Origin: an uncultured Pelagibacteraceae bacterium
GTDB taxonomy: Bacteria > Pseudomonadota > Alphaproteobacteria > Pelagibacterales > Pelagibacteraceae
Length of the DNA stretch: 64,000 nucleotides
Direction: 5' to 3'
Assembly: GCA_902559395.1 (NCBI GenBank)
Contig: CACEHR010000007.1
Location: 1-64,000 of the forward strand
Shown: in pieces, positions 8,074 through 16,690 of the stretch
Position numbering within the stretch: position 1 is the first letter of the stretch
Layout of the letters: each line of letters opens with the position of its first letter
Made by a program: the position numbers and the translations under genes
Notes under the pieces: model-generated
The model's input: only the letters and a program-made list of their open reading frames with translations
Databases searched by the model: none
What the model was told of the DNA's origin: nothing

Positions 8074-11000
8074 TGATCTCTTCAGATATTATTAATTTTT
8101 CTACTTCTTTATCTATTGTTTTTGCTTTGGAAATTATTTTATTTAAATAATCTGGAGGAATATCAATGATAAGTTTTTCTAAATCTTTTTTAAGATTTTT
8201 TCTATTAATTGCCCTAATTTGTTTTAAAAATCTTGGAGGTATTGCATCCAAATCCTTTATCACTATTAATAAATCTTTTAAGTATGCTAAATACTGAACA
8301 TTTTGCATTTCTATTAAAGCCTCTATTTTTTGGATACTTTCTTTTTTACCTTTGTCTAAAGCTGTAATGTAATTTTTTTTAAATAAACCTCTTACTGCTT
8401 GAACATATTTTTTTTCAAATTCATGAGAAACTTCTTTAGAATTTTCCATCTCTTTTGCCTCAAAAATTTTTAAATAATTATCTGGAGTAAGAGATTTAAA
8501 TTTATAATTTTCATCTAAAAACCTAAACATAGACTCTTCCCCTTTCTTTGCATAAATTAAAATTCCAGATCCATGATTGGAGTTGATTTTTCTATTAACT
8601 CTTATTCTATGGGGTAATTCCTGAATTTCTTTAATTAATTCCGGATTACTCTCTCTTATATTGTATATAATATTTTCAAAATAAGCCTCTGGGTTGGAGT
8701 CCTCTTCTAAAATTGATTTATATTGGTCTTTAAAGAATGATTCTAAGTCTTCTTCTTTTGTTAATACTTTAGTGTCATCTCCAAATAATGCTTTGAACAT
8801 TGACATTTTTAAACTTGTAATCTTTTTTGTTCTGACTTCCTTTTCCCCTATTCCTGTTGGAAAAAAATTATAAATGAATAGTTCTTCATATACTTTTTTG
8901 TTTATTCGATTAATACGACCAACTCTCTGAATGACCTTTGTTGGATTATAAGGAATATCATAATTTATAATGGTTCCAGCTCTGTTTAAGTTATAACCTT
9001 CTGCTATAGCATCAGTTGCAACTAAAATATTAAAATTATTTTTTGGTTTTTCTGAACTAGCATCAAATTCTTCTTTAATAATTTTCCTGTTTTCTTTTTT
9101 TGATCCTTGCTTCGCAGTATATTTAAATACTTTATATTTTTTTGCTAAAAGTTTATCATATAAATAATTTGCAGTATCCGCGAATTCTGAAAAGATTAAT
9201 ATTTTTCTATTATCAGTCCTGCCAAGTTCTATGTTTAATCTTTCTTCAAATTTATTAAATTTTGGATCTTGGAAATCTTTACTTAATATATTTGACCATT
9301 TTTCTTTAAGATCATTTAATAAATCAATGTCATTTAAAAGATCAGAAAAATATTCATCTTTTAATTCCTCTTTTTTAATATGCCAAAATCCTTTTTCTTT
9401 AAGTTTTTTAAATTCAGGAACTTCATTTAAATTATCTATATCTAAATCATCATCATCTCCATTTACTATCTCTTCTGGATTTGGTAAATTTCCTTTTTTG
9501 TAAATAGGTACTATTTTATATTTCTCGTAATATTCTTTAACCTGGTTATTTGAATAAATTATTGCATCAAGTGTTTTTAAAAAAGATACTGTGCAACTTT
9601 CAAATCTTCTCACAAGAAGTCTTTTAATGAAATCATCCATATTTTCTTGAGTTTTTTTTAAAAGTTCTTTTTCAACTCCAGCTCTTTCAGCAATTTCTAA
9701 AATATATTTTGATTTAATGTATGTAGTAGGTTTATAGCGAGCTCCTGTATATTCTTTAATGTTAGACTTTGGAGCTATAATATTTAAAGTATCTAAATAT
9801 AGTTCAGTTAATTTACCCAAATCATAATCCAATAGCTTTGGATCATTAACTTTTGGAAAAATAATTTTTTGTCTATCTAGATCTTTTTTATATCTATCAA
9901 TTCTCTTTAAATCTAACCGAGATCTTCTTATAACTATTGGAGATAACATTGTTCTCATTTGACCTGCAATTTTATCTCTCTTTTCTCTAATTTTTTTAAA
10001 ATCTGAAGGTTTTCCAGGATTTAATTTGGTTATTGAATTATATTCTTTAATTAAATCTTTAAATTCTTCAGATAAATTTTCTATGGTCTGCAAAGAAGAT
10101 TTGGTTGGAATTTGAAATAATTTAATCATGTTAAAAATATCTTGTGGTTTATTATTAAATGGTGTTGCAGAAAGAAGTATTACCTTATTTTTAGCACATA
10201 ACTTGTGTAGATCTCCGTAATCTATAGTGAGGTCGTTTCTATAATAATGTGCTTCATCTAAAATAATTGTATTGTCATCATTTGGTCTTTCAAATTTAAA
10301 TGTATCTTGAATTTTGCCTCTAGAAATAACCATTGCTGGAACTTTTGCTATATTCATATATTCTTGCCATTGATCTATTAAATGAGGAGGACAAACGACT
10401 ATAGTGTTATGGTTTAAATTTTTAGCAATAGCCGATGCAATTATACTTTTTCCTAATCCAACAACATCGGCAATAATTACTCCTTGGTGTTTTTTAATTA
10501 TATCTATACCTCTTAAAATTGCATCTTCTTGATACTTAACATTAAATAGCTGTCCAGATGAGAACTCTTTCGGCATCAAAACTTTATTATCATCTCGATT
10601 TTGAAAATATTCATCTAAAACTTTTAAAAATAATAAATATGGTTTAGGCGTTTTATTAATCCATGTTTTTTTTATAACTTTATTGTCAAATTCTTCAAAA
10701 TTTTCCTTACTAACTATAGGAATACTTTTCGACCAACTTTCATTAAATCTATCAGTATGTGCCTCATAACTTTCTTTGTCATGAAACAGATAATTGTTAT
10801 TTTTTTGCAATTCAGTTAAAAAACCGTTCCTTGAAAAGTTACTTGATCCCGCCAAAACTACTCCTGGATTTATCCTATTTTTATTAAATTTTTTTAAATA
10901 TTTAAAAACAAAAAATTTAGAATGGTCATTTTTTTCTGGGTCACATCTTATCTCGAGTGAACCATTTTTTATCTTTTCAACAAAAAGATTATGAGAATCT

Positions 11001-11293
11001 AGTCGAATTTTTTGATCTAAAATTTCAGTGGTATTAATATCGTTAGATAAAAAATTAAAATATCTTTGTTTAATAGCAGAAGAAGACGTTAGATTGTATA
11101 TTTGCTGGTCATAATTTATTCCAATTATGATCTTTATTTTTTTGTCTTTAAGACTTTTATATATTTCTTCAAATCCAGAAAACCAAAAATATCCAACTTG
11201 GACATAAAATTCATCACATTTAGGAAGAATTTCTTTTTGTATTTCACTTACAGTTTTTTCTGTATTTATGATTAATGGTACTTTATTAGTCAT
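8063..11293 (-). CDS. PLD-nuclease / SNF2-type helicase fusion (restriction-like effector)
   Basis: A 1076-residue two-part protein. Residues 1-210 form a phospholipase-D-like domain with VQVGYFWFSGF, an HxK motif in DHSKFFVF (about 122) and a GSSNFS motif (about 148), typical of PLD-superfamily nucleases; only one HxK copy is seen, so it may dimerise. A superfamily-2 SNF2-like helicase follows: Walker A ADVVGLGKS (about 273), ILDEAHYYRN (about 344), LLSATPFNN, then a C-terminal lobe with KILIFSEFADTANYL, LVATDAIAEGYNL (about 754) and VIQRVGRINRI. The rest is a long helical tail. It is the first gene of the three-gene cassette. Comparable PLD plus SNF2 helicase plus methylase combinations occur in DISARM-like and other anti-phage restriction systems, but the DISARM core genes drmA and drmB are absent here. 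Confidence 0.88.
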   Translation of the reverse strand: MTNKVPLIINTEKTVSEIQKEILPKCDEFYVQVGYFWFSGFEEIYKSLKDKKIKIIIGINYDQQIYNLTSSSAIKQRYFNFLSNDINTTEILDQKIRLDSHNLFVEKIKNGSLEIRCDPEKNDHSKFFVFKYLKKFNKNRINPGVVLAGSSNFSRNGFLTELQKNNNYLFHDKESYEAHTDRFNESWSKSIPIVSKENFEEFDNKVIKKTWINKTPKPYLLFLKVLDEYFQNRDDNKVLMPKEFSSGQLFNVKYQEDAILRGIDIIKKHQGVIIADVVGLGKSIIASAIAKNLNHNTIVVCPPHLIDQWQEYMNIAKVPAMVISRGKIQDTFKFERPNDDNTIILDEAHYYRNDLTIDYGDLHKLCAKNKVILLSATPFNNKPQDIFNMIKLFQIPTKSSLQTIENLSEEFKDLIKEYNSITKLNPGKPSDFKKIREKRDKIAGQMRTMLSPIVIRRSRLDLKRIDRYKKDLDRQKIIFPKVNDPKLLDYDLGKLTELYLDTLNIIAPKSNIKEYTGARYKPTTYIKSKYILEIAERAGVEKELLKKTQENMDDFIKRLLVRRFESCTVSFLKTLDAIIYSNNQVKEYYEKYKIVPIYKKGNLPNPEEIVNGDDDDLDIDNLNEVPEFKKLKEKGFWHIKKEELKDEYFSDLLNDIDLLNDLKEKWSNILSKDFQDPKFNKFEERLNIELGRTDNRKILIFSEFADTANYLYDKLLAKKYKVFKYTAKQGSKKENRKIIKEEFDASSEKPKNNFNILVATDAIAEGYNLNRAGTIINYDIPYNPTKVIQRVGRINRINKKVYEELFIYNFFPTGIGEKEVRTKKITSLKMSMFKALFGDDTKVLTKEEDLESFFKDQYKSILEEDSNPEAYFENIIYNIRESNPELIKEIQELPHRIRVNRKINSNHGSGILIYAKKGEESMFRFLDENYKFKSLTPDNYLKIFEAKEMENSKEVSHEFEKKYVQAVRGLFKKNYITALDKGKKESIQKIEALIEMQNVQYLAYLKDLLIVIKDLDAIPPRFLKQIRAINRKNLKKDLEKLIIDIPPDYLNKIISKAKTIDKEVEKLIISEEINAR

Positions 11294-11325
11294 TTATACT
11301 TCAGATTTATCATAAATAAATAAAT

Positions 11326-11351
11326 CGTACTACACTACGTACTACACATTT
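11326..11351. repeat. Island-end imperfect direct repeat, upstream copy
   Basis: The partner of 4653-4678 (22/26 identical, same orientation). This copy is internally perfect: on the minus strand the 10-mer GTGTAGTACG occurs twice, separated by TA, a 12-bp period. It lies 32 nt before the start of the PLD-helicase gene, so it could also be an operator or be read as part of the cassette's leader. Confidence 0.6.
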
Positions 11352-11444
11352 GCTGATTATAATTAGCTTTAATCAACATTTTTAATTGTAAATATAAGGT
11401 AAAGGTTAGTGGGAGTCGGTAGAGTCTTATCGATGTATCGCAAG

Positions 11445-11465
11445 TGTTGGTTTTAGTAACCAACA
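11445..11465 (-). terminator. Hairpin downstream of tsaD
   Basis: TGTTGGTT and AACCAACA form a perfect 8-bp stem around a 5-nt loop, extendable by A-T and G-T pairs. It sits 5 nt past the tsaD stop on the minus strand. There is no clear T-run on either strand, so it may be a processing or Rho-assisted end and not a classical terminator. Confidence 0.35.
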
Positions 11466-11470
11466 TTTCA

Positions 11471-12544
11471 TTACAATTGAACTCCAGCACCTTTGAGAAA
11501 AGCTGCATCTTCATCTAAAGGCCATCTAGGTTTTGCTGGATAATCTAAATCATCAAATTGATTTATTTTAAATTTTTCCAAACCTACCATTGCAATCATT
11601 GCTGCATTATCTCCACAAAACTCTATAGGTGGAAAAATACTTTTATAATTATTTTCTTCACATAGATTAATTAACATAGACCTAATTTTTTTATTTGCTG
11701 CAACTCCGCCAGCAACAACGAAAATTTTTTCATTTAATTCATTTATTTTTTCAAATTCAGTAAAAGCAATCTTTGTTTTTTTATATAAGATTTCCTCAAT
11801 TGTTTTTTGAAAAGATGCTGCAAGATCATATTTATCTTGTTCTGATTTAATTGTTTTGCTTATCTTCAACACGGCAGTTTTTAGACCTGCAAAAGAAAGA
11901 TTGCATCCTCCTTTGCTGAAAATTGGTTTTGGTAAATCATATTTTTCTGGATCACCTTTTTTAGCTAAAATTTCTATCTGAGGTCCTCCTGGAAATTCTA
12001 TTCCTAAAAGCTTTGCCGTTTTGTCAAACGCCTCACCTAATGCATCATCAATAGTTGTTCCTAATCTTTTATATTTACCAAGGTTCTGAACACTTAAATA
12101 TTGTGAGTGCCCGCCTGAAATTAAAAGAAGTAAATATGGATAATTTAAATTTGTATTTAGTTTTGGACTTAAAGCATGTCCCTCTAAATGATTAACAGCA
12201 ATAAAAGGTTTATTCATTGCTGTTGCAAAAGCTTTACCAAAACTTAATCCAACTGATAGACAAACAATTAATCCAGGACCAGCGGTAGAAGCAACCGCAT
12301 CTATTTCATCAATTTTTCTTCCACTTTCATCAATAGCTTTTTTGACAATCCAGTCAATTTTTTCAATGTGTGAACGTGCAGCTAGTTCTGGAACTACACC
12401 ACCAAACTCCCTATGAACCTCCACTTGGCTAGAAACAATGTTGGATAAAACTACTGGGAATCCTTCTTCATTTTCAGTTATTAAAGAAGCTGCTGTTTCA
12501 TCACAACTAGACTCTATTCCAAGAATTAAGGGTTTTTTGCTCAT
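11471..12544 (-). CDS. tsaD: tRNA N6-adenosine threonylcarbamoyltransferase
   Basis: A 357-residue TsaD (Gcp/Kae1/YgjD family), the universal enzyme that transfers the threonylcarbamoyl group to A37 of ANN-decoding tRNAs, working with TsaB, TsaC and TsaE. Diagnostic features: the N-terminal ILGIESSCDETAAS, the metal-binding HxxxH within VNHLEGHALSP, the nucleotide-binding LLISGGHSQYL and FAGLKTAV, and the late VAGGVAANKKIR and FCGDNAAMIA. Length is normal for the family. It is divergent from hemC across 53 nt, a common alphaproteobacterial arrangement. The restriction-like island follows it downstream on the same strand. Confidence 0.97.
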   Translation of the reverse strand: MSKKPLILGIESSCDETAASLITENEEGFPVVLSNIVSSQVEVHREFGGVVPELAARSHIEKIDWIVKKAIDESGRKIDEIDAVASTAGPGLIVCLSVGLSFGKAFATAMNKPFIAVNHLEGHALSPKLNTNLNYPYLLLLISGGHSQYLSVQNLGKYKRLGTTIDDALGEAFDKTAKLLGIEFPGGPQIEILAKKGDPEKYDLPKPIFSKGGCNLSFAGLKTAVLKISKTIKSEQDKYDLAASFQKTIEEILYKKTKIAFTEFEKINELNEKIFVVAGGVAANKKIRSMLINLCEENNYKSIFPPIEFCGDNAAMIAMVGLEKFKINQFDDLDYPAKPRWPLDEDAAFLKGAGVQL

Positions 12545-12597
12545 TCAAATAGTTTTTAATAATTGTACAATCTTTATACAAGTAAGAAATAATTTTT

Positions 12598-13515
12598 ATG
12601 AGAAAAAAAATAATAATTGGATCTAGGGGTAGCAAGCTTGCCTTACTTTATGCTCAACAAGCCAAATATAAGATTATTGAAAATACCGACCTTGGTAATG
12701 AAGATATTTTAATTAAATCAATTACAACTAAAGGCGACGAAGTACAGGATATAAGATTATCTGAGCTTGGTGGCAAAGGTTTGTTTTCTAGTAATATTGA
12801 AAAAGAACTTCAGTTAAAAAATATTGATATTGCAGTCCATGCACTGAAAGATATGCCTGCTAATGAAACAAAAGGATTAACAACAGACTCATTCCTTGAA
12901 AGAAATGATCCTAGAGAGATTTTAATTACAAAGAACAAAAAAAAACTTAAAGACTTAGATCAAAAGTCAATTGTTGGTACCTCATCATACAGAAGAGAAT
13001 TTCAAATAAAAAAAATTAGACAAGATTTGAACTGCAAATTAATTAGAGGAAATGTAGATACTAGAATTAGAAAATTGAATGAAGGGATGTATGATGCAAT
13101 TATTTTATCTTATGCTGGTATCAAATTTTTAAAATTTGAAAATGAAATCTCAGAAATTTTTTCAGCTGAAGAAATAATTCCTAGTGCAGGACAAGGCGTA
13201 ATTGCTCTTCAGTGCAGGGCGAATGATGATGAGACAATTTCTATTTTAAACAAAATTAATCATGAGGAAACACATAAAAGAGCTCACCTTGAGAGAAATA
13301 TTTTAAAAGTTTTAGATGGAGATTGTGAAACAGCAATTGGAGCTCATTCAGTGGTTGATGGAGATAAGATTACAGTGGAGGCTGAACTTTTTTCTTTAGA
13401 TGGTAAACAAAGGTTTTATGAAAAAAAAGTTGGTAATTTGAATGAGTTTAAAGAAATTGGTAAAGAGATTGGAATACTTTTAAAAACAAAATCAAATAAT
13501 TCATATAAAAGATAA
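12598..13515 (+). CDS. hemC: Hydroxymethylbilane synthase (porphobilinogen deaminase)
   Basis: Polymerises four porphobilinogens to hydroxymethylbilane in the cytosolic heme pathway. The 305-residue length is normal. Motifs seen: N-terminal IGSRGSKLALLYAQQ, the Arg-rich pocket VGTSSYRREFQIKK and KLIRGNVDTRIRKL, the catalytic-Asp region VHALKDMPA, and VLDGDCETAIGAHS, whose cysteine carries the dipyrromethane cofactor. It leads a plus-strand run and is followed after one base by hemD, the next step of the pathway. Its promoter must lie in the 53-nt spacer shared with tsaD. Confidence 0.97.
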   Translation: MRKKIIIGSRGSKLALLYAQQAKYKIIENTDLGNEDILIKSITTKGDEVQDIRLSELGGKGLFSSNIEKELQLKNIDIAVHALKDMPANETKGLTTDSFLERNDPREILITKNKKKLKDLDQKSIVGTSSYRREFQIKKIRQDLNCKLIRGNVDTRIRKLNEGMYDAIILSYAGIKFLKFENEISEIFSAEEIIPSAGQGVIALQCRANDDETISILNKINHEETHKRAHLERNILKVLDGDCETAIGAHSVVDGDKITVEAELFSLDGKQRFYEKKVGNLNEFKEIGKEIGILLKTKSNNSYKR

Positions 13516-13516
13516 T

Positions 13517-14215
13517 ATGCATATTTTGTTAACTAGACCACTGGAGGATTGTTCTGAAATGATATTAAAATTTCAATCATTAGGACATCAAGTTTCTCAT
13601 CTTCCATTAATAAGAATTGAAAAGGTTAATTATGGAGATATTAACTTTTCTGAATATGGTGGAATTGTTTTTACTAGTGCAAATGCAGTAAAATTTTTAA
13701 ACACAGTAAAATTAGATAAAAATATTAAATGCTTTTGTGTTGGAAATGCTACAGAAAACAAAGCAAGAAGTGTTGGTTTTCAAAATACAATTGCAGCTGA
13801 AGGAAATGTTACAAACTTAAAGGAGTTAATTATACAAAGTTATGAGTCCAAAAAAAAAGAATTACTTTACGTTAGTGGTGAAACAATATCGGTTGATTTA
13901 GATCAACAGTTATTAAGCGAAGGTTTTAAGGTAAAAAGAATTATTAATTACAGAGTAGATCATAATCAAAAATTTGATGAGAAATTTGTTAATGAATTAA
14001 AATTAAATATGCCTGATATGGTCTATGTTTACTCTCAAAATAGTGCGTCAAGTTTCTTAAATTTCATAAAGATTTACCAAACCGAAAATTTATGGATGAA
14101 TACAAATTTGATGTGTATAGGCGAAAAAACCTCGTCAATACTGAACGAAATCAAATGGAAAAAGATTTTTCTTTTTAACCCTGGAGAAGAAGAGTTTTTG
14201 TTATATAAAATTTAG
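13517..14215 (+). CDS. hemD: Uroporphyrinogen-III synthase
   Basis: Cyclises hydroxymethylbilane to uroporphyrinogen III. This 232-residue protein has the weakly conserved HemD pattern: MHILLTRPLEDCSEM at the N-terminus, GGIVFTSANAVKFL, the central NYRVDHNQ, and VYVYSQNSASSFLNF followed by CIGEKTSSIL. HemD sequences diverge strongly, so the call rests on these motifs plus the position one base after hemC. No unusual features apart from a short C-terminus. Confidence 0.92.
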   Translation: MHILLTRPLEDCSEMILKFQSLGHQVSHLPLIRIEKVNYGDINFSEYGGIVFTSANAVKFLNTVKLDKNIKCFCVGNATENKARSVGFQNTIAAEGNVTNLKELIIQSYESKKKELLYVSGETISVDLDQQLLSEGFKVKRIINYRVDHNQKFDEKFVNELKLNMPDMVYVYSQNSASSFLNFIKIYQTENLWMNTNLMCIGEKTSSILNEIKWKKIFLFNPGEEEFLLYKI

Positions 14216-14217
14216 AA

Positions 14218-15303
14218 ATGGAATTAATTAATAATTTTTCAGAGATATTTTTATCAGTATGGAATAAAGGAATTCTTGGTGTTGATATCTTTCAAATCTT
14301 AATTGGTATTGGAATATTTTTACTATTTTTAATTTTTAGAGGTCTAATAAGCAAATTAGTTATTAAAAAATTAGAAATTATCTCGAAAAGAACAACAAAT
14401 AAATTAGATGATACTTTTGTTCAATCACTTGTAGGTCCAGCAAGATTTTTACCAATTGTATTAGGATTTTTTATTGCAAGCTACTACATGACTTTCTCAC
14501 TAGAAGGAAGAGAAGTGGTGGATACAATTAATAGAACGTTGATCACTATTTTAATTTTTTGGGTAATTCACCAAATCATAGAACCAATCTCATACATACT
14601 TAGTGGTTTAGACAAATTGTTAACAAGAGAACTTATTGGCTGGATAATTAAATCGTTAAAAATTTTAATTTTTATTTTAGGTTTAGCAGCAGTTTTAGAA
14701 TTGTGGGGAATTAAAATAGGTCCAATCATTGCAGGTCTTGGATTGTTTGGTGTTGCTGTAGCATTAGGAGCACAAGATTTATTCAAAAATTTAATATCAG
14801 GAATATTAGTTTTAGTTGAAAAGAGATTTAAAATTGGAGACTGGATAGCTGTCGAGGGTATTATTGAAGGTGTAGTAGAAAAGATTGGATTTAGATCAAC
14901 AACAATTAGAAAGTTTGATAAATCTCTTGCTATTATTCCAAATTTTCAATTTGCCGAAAACGCAGTTGTAAATGTAAGTGAAACTTCAAATTGGTTAATC
15001 AGTTGGATTATTACACTTCAATATGACACTACGGTAGATCAGTTAAAAAAAATTAGAGATGAAATCGAAAGTCATATTAATTCAAGCGAAGATTATAATA
15101 CCTCAATTGGTGTTGCGGTAAGAGTTGATAAATTTTCTGATAGTTCAATAGATATGTATGTAAGATGCTTTACAAAAACAGGAAGTTGGAATAATTGGTT
15201 AGATGTTAAAGAAAGATTAGCAATTGCGATCAAAGAAATTGTTGAAAAAAATGGTGCTTCATTTGCGTTCCCAAGCCAGTCGATTTATATTGAGAAAAAA
15301 TGA
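14218..15303 (+). CDS. MscS-family mechanosensitive channel
   Basis: A small-conductance mechanosensitive ion channel of 361 residues, expected in the inner membrane and releasing solutes on osmotic downshock. Several N-terminal transmembrane helices precede the conserved pore helix and beta-domain: GLGLFGVAVALGAQDLFKNL (Gly/Ala-rich TM3), ISGILVLVEKRFKIGDW, VEKIGFRSTTIRKFD and IIPNFQFAENAVVNVS. The C-terminal domain is typical of MscS. It starts two bases after hemD and its stop overlaps the yggT start (ATGA). Co-transcription with heme genes is positional, with no obvious functional link. Confidence 0.92.
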   Translation: MELINNFSEIFLSVWNKGILGVDIFQILIGIGIFLLFLIFRGLISKLVIKKLEIISKRTTNKLDDTFVQSLVGPARFLPIVLGFFIASYYMTFSLEGREVVDTINRTLITILIFWVIHQIIEPISYILSGLDKLLTRELIGWIIKSLKILIFILGLAAVLELWGIKIGPIIAGLGLFGVAVALGAQDLFKNLISGILVLVEKRFKIGDWIAVEGIIEGVVEKIGFRSTTIRKFDKSLAIIPNFQFAENAVVNVSETSNWLISWIITLQYDTTVDQLKKIRDEIESHINSSEDYNTSIGVAVRVDKFSDSSIDMYVRCFTKTGSWNNWLDVKERLAIAIKEIVEKNGASFAFPSQSIYIEKK

Positions 15304-15590
15304 TAGCTATTTTTTATTTAGTTTTACAAATTTTAAAATTGTACTCTTATGTTGTAATCGCCAATGTTATTGTAAGTTGGTTAATAACTTTTAACGTTCT
15401 TAATACTCAAAATAGGTTTGTGTATGCTATTTTAGAGTTAAGTTATAAATTAACTGAGCCTTTCCTGAATAAAATTAGACGTTTTTTGCCAAATTTAGGT
15501 TCACTAGATATTTCTCCAATCATTCTTCTTTTATTGATTTGGTTTATCGAAATGTGTATGAAGCTGTACATCGCACCAATGATTTTTTAA
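15300..15590 (+). CDS. YggT family membrane protein
   Basis: A 96-residue YggT-family integral membrane protein with hydrophobic helices at both ends and the family motif VIVSWLITFNVLNTQNR (residues ~23-39) followed by LTEPFLNKIRRFLPNLGSLD. YggT proteins are implicated in membrane or cell-division-related roles in several bacteria, but the molecular function is not established. Its ATG overlaps the mscS stop by four bases, and folD follows nine bases downstream, so it is inside an operon. Confidence 0.9.
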   Translation: MIAIFYLVLQILKLYSYVVIANVIVSWLITFNVLNTQNRFVYAILELSYKLTEPFLNKIRRFLPNLGSLDISPIILLLLIWFIEMCMKLYIAPMIF

Positions 15591-15599
15591 GAGAGAAAT

Positions 15600-16445
15600 A
15601 TGATTTTAATTGATGGAAAAAAAGCAGCGGCAGAATTAAGAGCAGAGTTAAAGGAAGAAGTTGCAGAGTTAAAATCAAAACATAATAAAGTACCAGGTTT
15701 AACAGTAATACTGATTGGTGATTTAACACCTAGTCAGATTTATGTAAGAAATAAAGAGAAGTCAGCAAATGAGGTAGGATTAAAATCTGAAGTAATTAAA
15801 TACCCAGACTCAGTTGAAGAGAAGACTGTTCTGGAAAAAATTCAAGAACTAAACAGTGATGAAACTGTATCGGGAATTTTAGTTCAACTTCCTTTACCTA
15901 AGCATATTGATAAGCAGAAGGTTATAGAAGCTATTGATCCCTCAAAAGACGTAGATGGATTCCATCCAATGAATGTAGGTAATCTTTCATCTGGTTATGA
16001 AAGTTCGATACCTTGTACTCCGCTTGGATGTTATTTGTTAATAAAAAAAATTGAACCTAATTTAAGTGGTAAGAAAGCTGTGGTTGTGGGTAGATCAAAT
16101 TTAAATGGTAAACCAATGACACAACTTCTTTTAAAAGAAAATTGCACCGTAACTATAACTCATTCAAAAACTAAAGATTTAAAAGCTGAATGTTTAGAGG
16201 CAGATATAATTGTTGCAGCTGTAGGTATACCCGAACTTGTTAGAGGAGATTGGGTTAAGAAAGATGCTATTGTTATTGATGTTGGTATAAATAAAACTGA
16301 CAACGGTATAGTTGGTGATGTTCATTTTGGTGAAGTTTCAAAAAATGCAAAAGCACTTACACCAGTTCCAGGCGGTGTAGGTCCAATGACTATTGCGTGT
16401 TTGCTTAAAAATACGATCGACTGTTTCAAAAGATCGCAAATTTAA
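15600..16445 (+). CDS. folD: Bifunctional methylenetetrahydrofolate dehydrogenase/cyclohydrolase
   Basis: Interconverts 5,10-methylene-THF and 10-formyl-THF with NADP+, central to one-carbon metabolism. The 281-residue protein carries all signatures: PGLTVILIGDLTPSQIYVRNKEKSA with the catalytic Lys region, GILVQLPLPKHID, the NADP-binding VVVGRSNLNGKPM, and the C-terminal PVPGGVGPMTIACLL. Length is normal. A ribosome binding site (GAGAGAAA) precedes the ATG. It ends the tightly packed hemC-hemD-mscS-yggT-folD run; a 38-nt gap follows. Confidence 0.97.
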   Translation: MILIDGKKAAAELRAELKEEVAELKSKHNKVPGLTVILIGDLTPSQIYVRNKEKSANEVGLKSEVIKYPDSVEEKTVLEKIQELNSDETVSGILVQLPLPKHIDKQKVIEAIDPSKDVDGFHPMNVGNLSSGYESSIPCTPLGCYLLIKKIEPNLSGKKAVVVGRSNLNGKPMTQLLLKENCTVTITHSKTKDLKAECLEADIIVAAVGIPELVRGDWVKKDAIVIDVGINKTDNGIVGDVHFGEVSKNAKALTPVPGGVGPMTIACLLKNTIDCFKRSQI

Positions 16446-16483
16446 TAATTAAACCATAAGCTGTAATCTGTTAATTTATTAGG

Positions 16484-16687
16484 ATGAAAAAACCTAAACG
16501 ACCATACAGATTTGGTATAATTTTTTTACTTCTTACAGTTCCACCTATTGGGGCAACTCAGCTTGGTTGGTATTTGCATGACAAGCAAACTGGTTTTGAT
16601 TATGGTATGATTGTAGGTACTGTATCAGTAATATACGCTGCATATTTAATGTATGAAAAAAACTGGCGTGAAGAAGATGAAGATTAA
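16484..16687 (+). CDS. Small hypothetical membrane protein
   Basis: A 67-residue protein with a basic start (MKKPKRPYRF), two hydrophobic segments (about residues 11-29 and 39-56) and an acidic end (NWREEDED), suggesting a two-helix membrane hairpin with both ends in the cytosol. No family is recognised. It lies between folD and a SHOCT protein, three bases before the latter, so the two small genes are probably translated together. Confidence 0.6.
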   Translation: MKKPKRPYRFGIIFLLLTVPPIGATQLGWYLHDKQTGFDYGMIVGTVSVIYAAYLMYEKNWREEDED

Positions 16688-16690
16688 ATT

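Larger units (their letters stand above)
11294..11470. other. Intergenic region between tsaD and the restriction-like cassette
   Basis: A 177-nt gap holding the upstream island repeat (11326-11351), an AT-rich stretch likely to contain the cassette promoter, a locally GC-richer stretch (11403-11440) with no recognisable product, and a hairpin at 11445-11465. I find no open frame, tRNA or integrase. The GC-richer piece contains GGTAGAG, which recalls a tRNA D-loop, but no cloverleaf can be drawn from it. Confidence 0.5.

Noticed and set aside
6047..10994. Plus-strand open frames opposite the methylase and helicase genes
   Set aside because: They are short, have no recognisable motifs and lie wholly within strong minus-strand genes.
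8063..11293. Canonical DISARM or BREX locus
   Set aside because: Only a PLD-helicase fusion and one methylase are present; drmA, drmB, pglZ and brxC-type genes are absent, so the name cannot be applied.
11403..11440. tRNA or tmRNA fragment as island attachment site
   Set aside because: GGTAGAG resembles a D-loop, but no acceptor stem, anticodon arm or T-arm can be paired.
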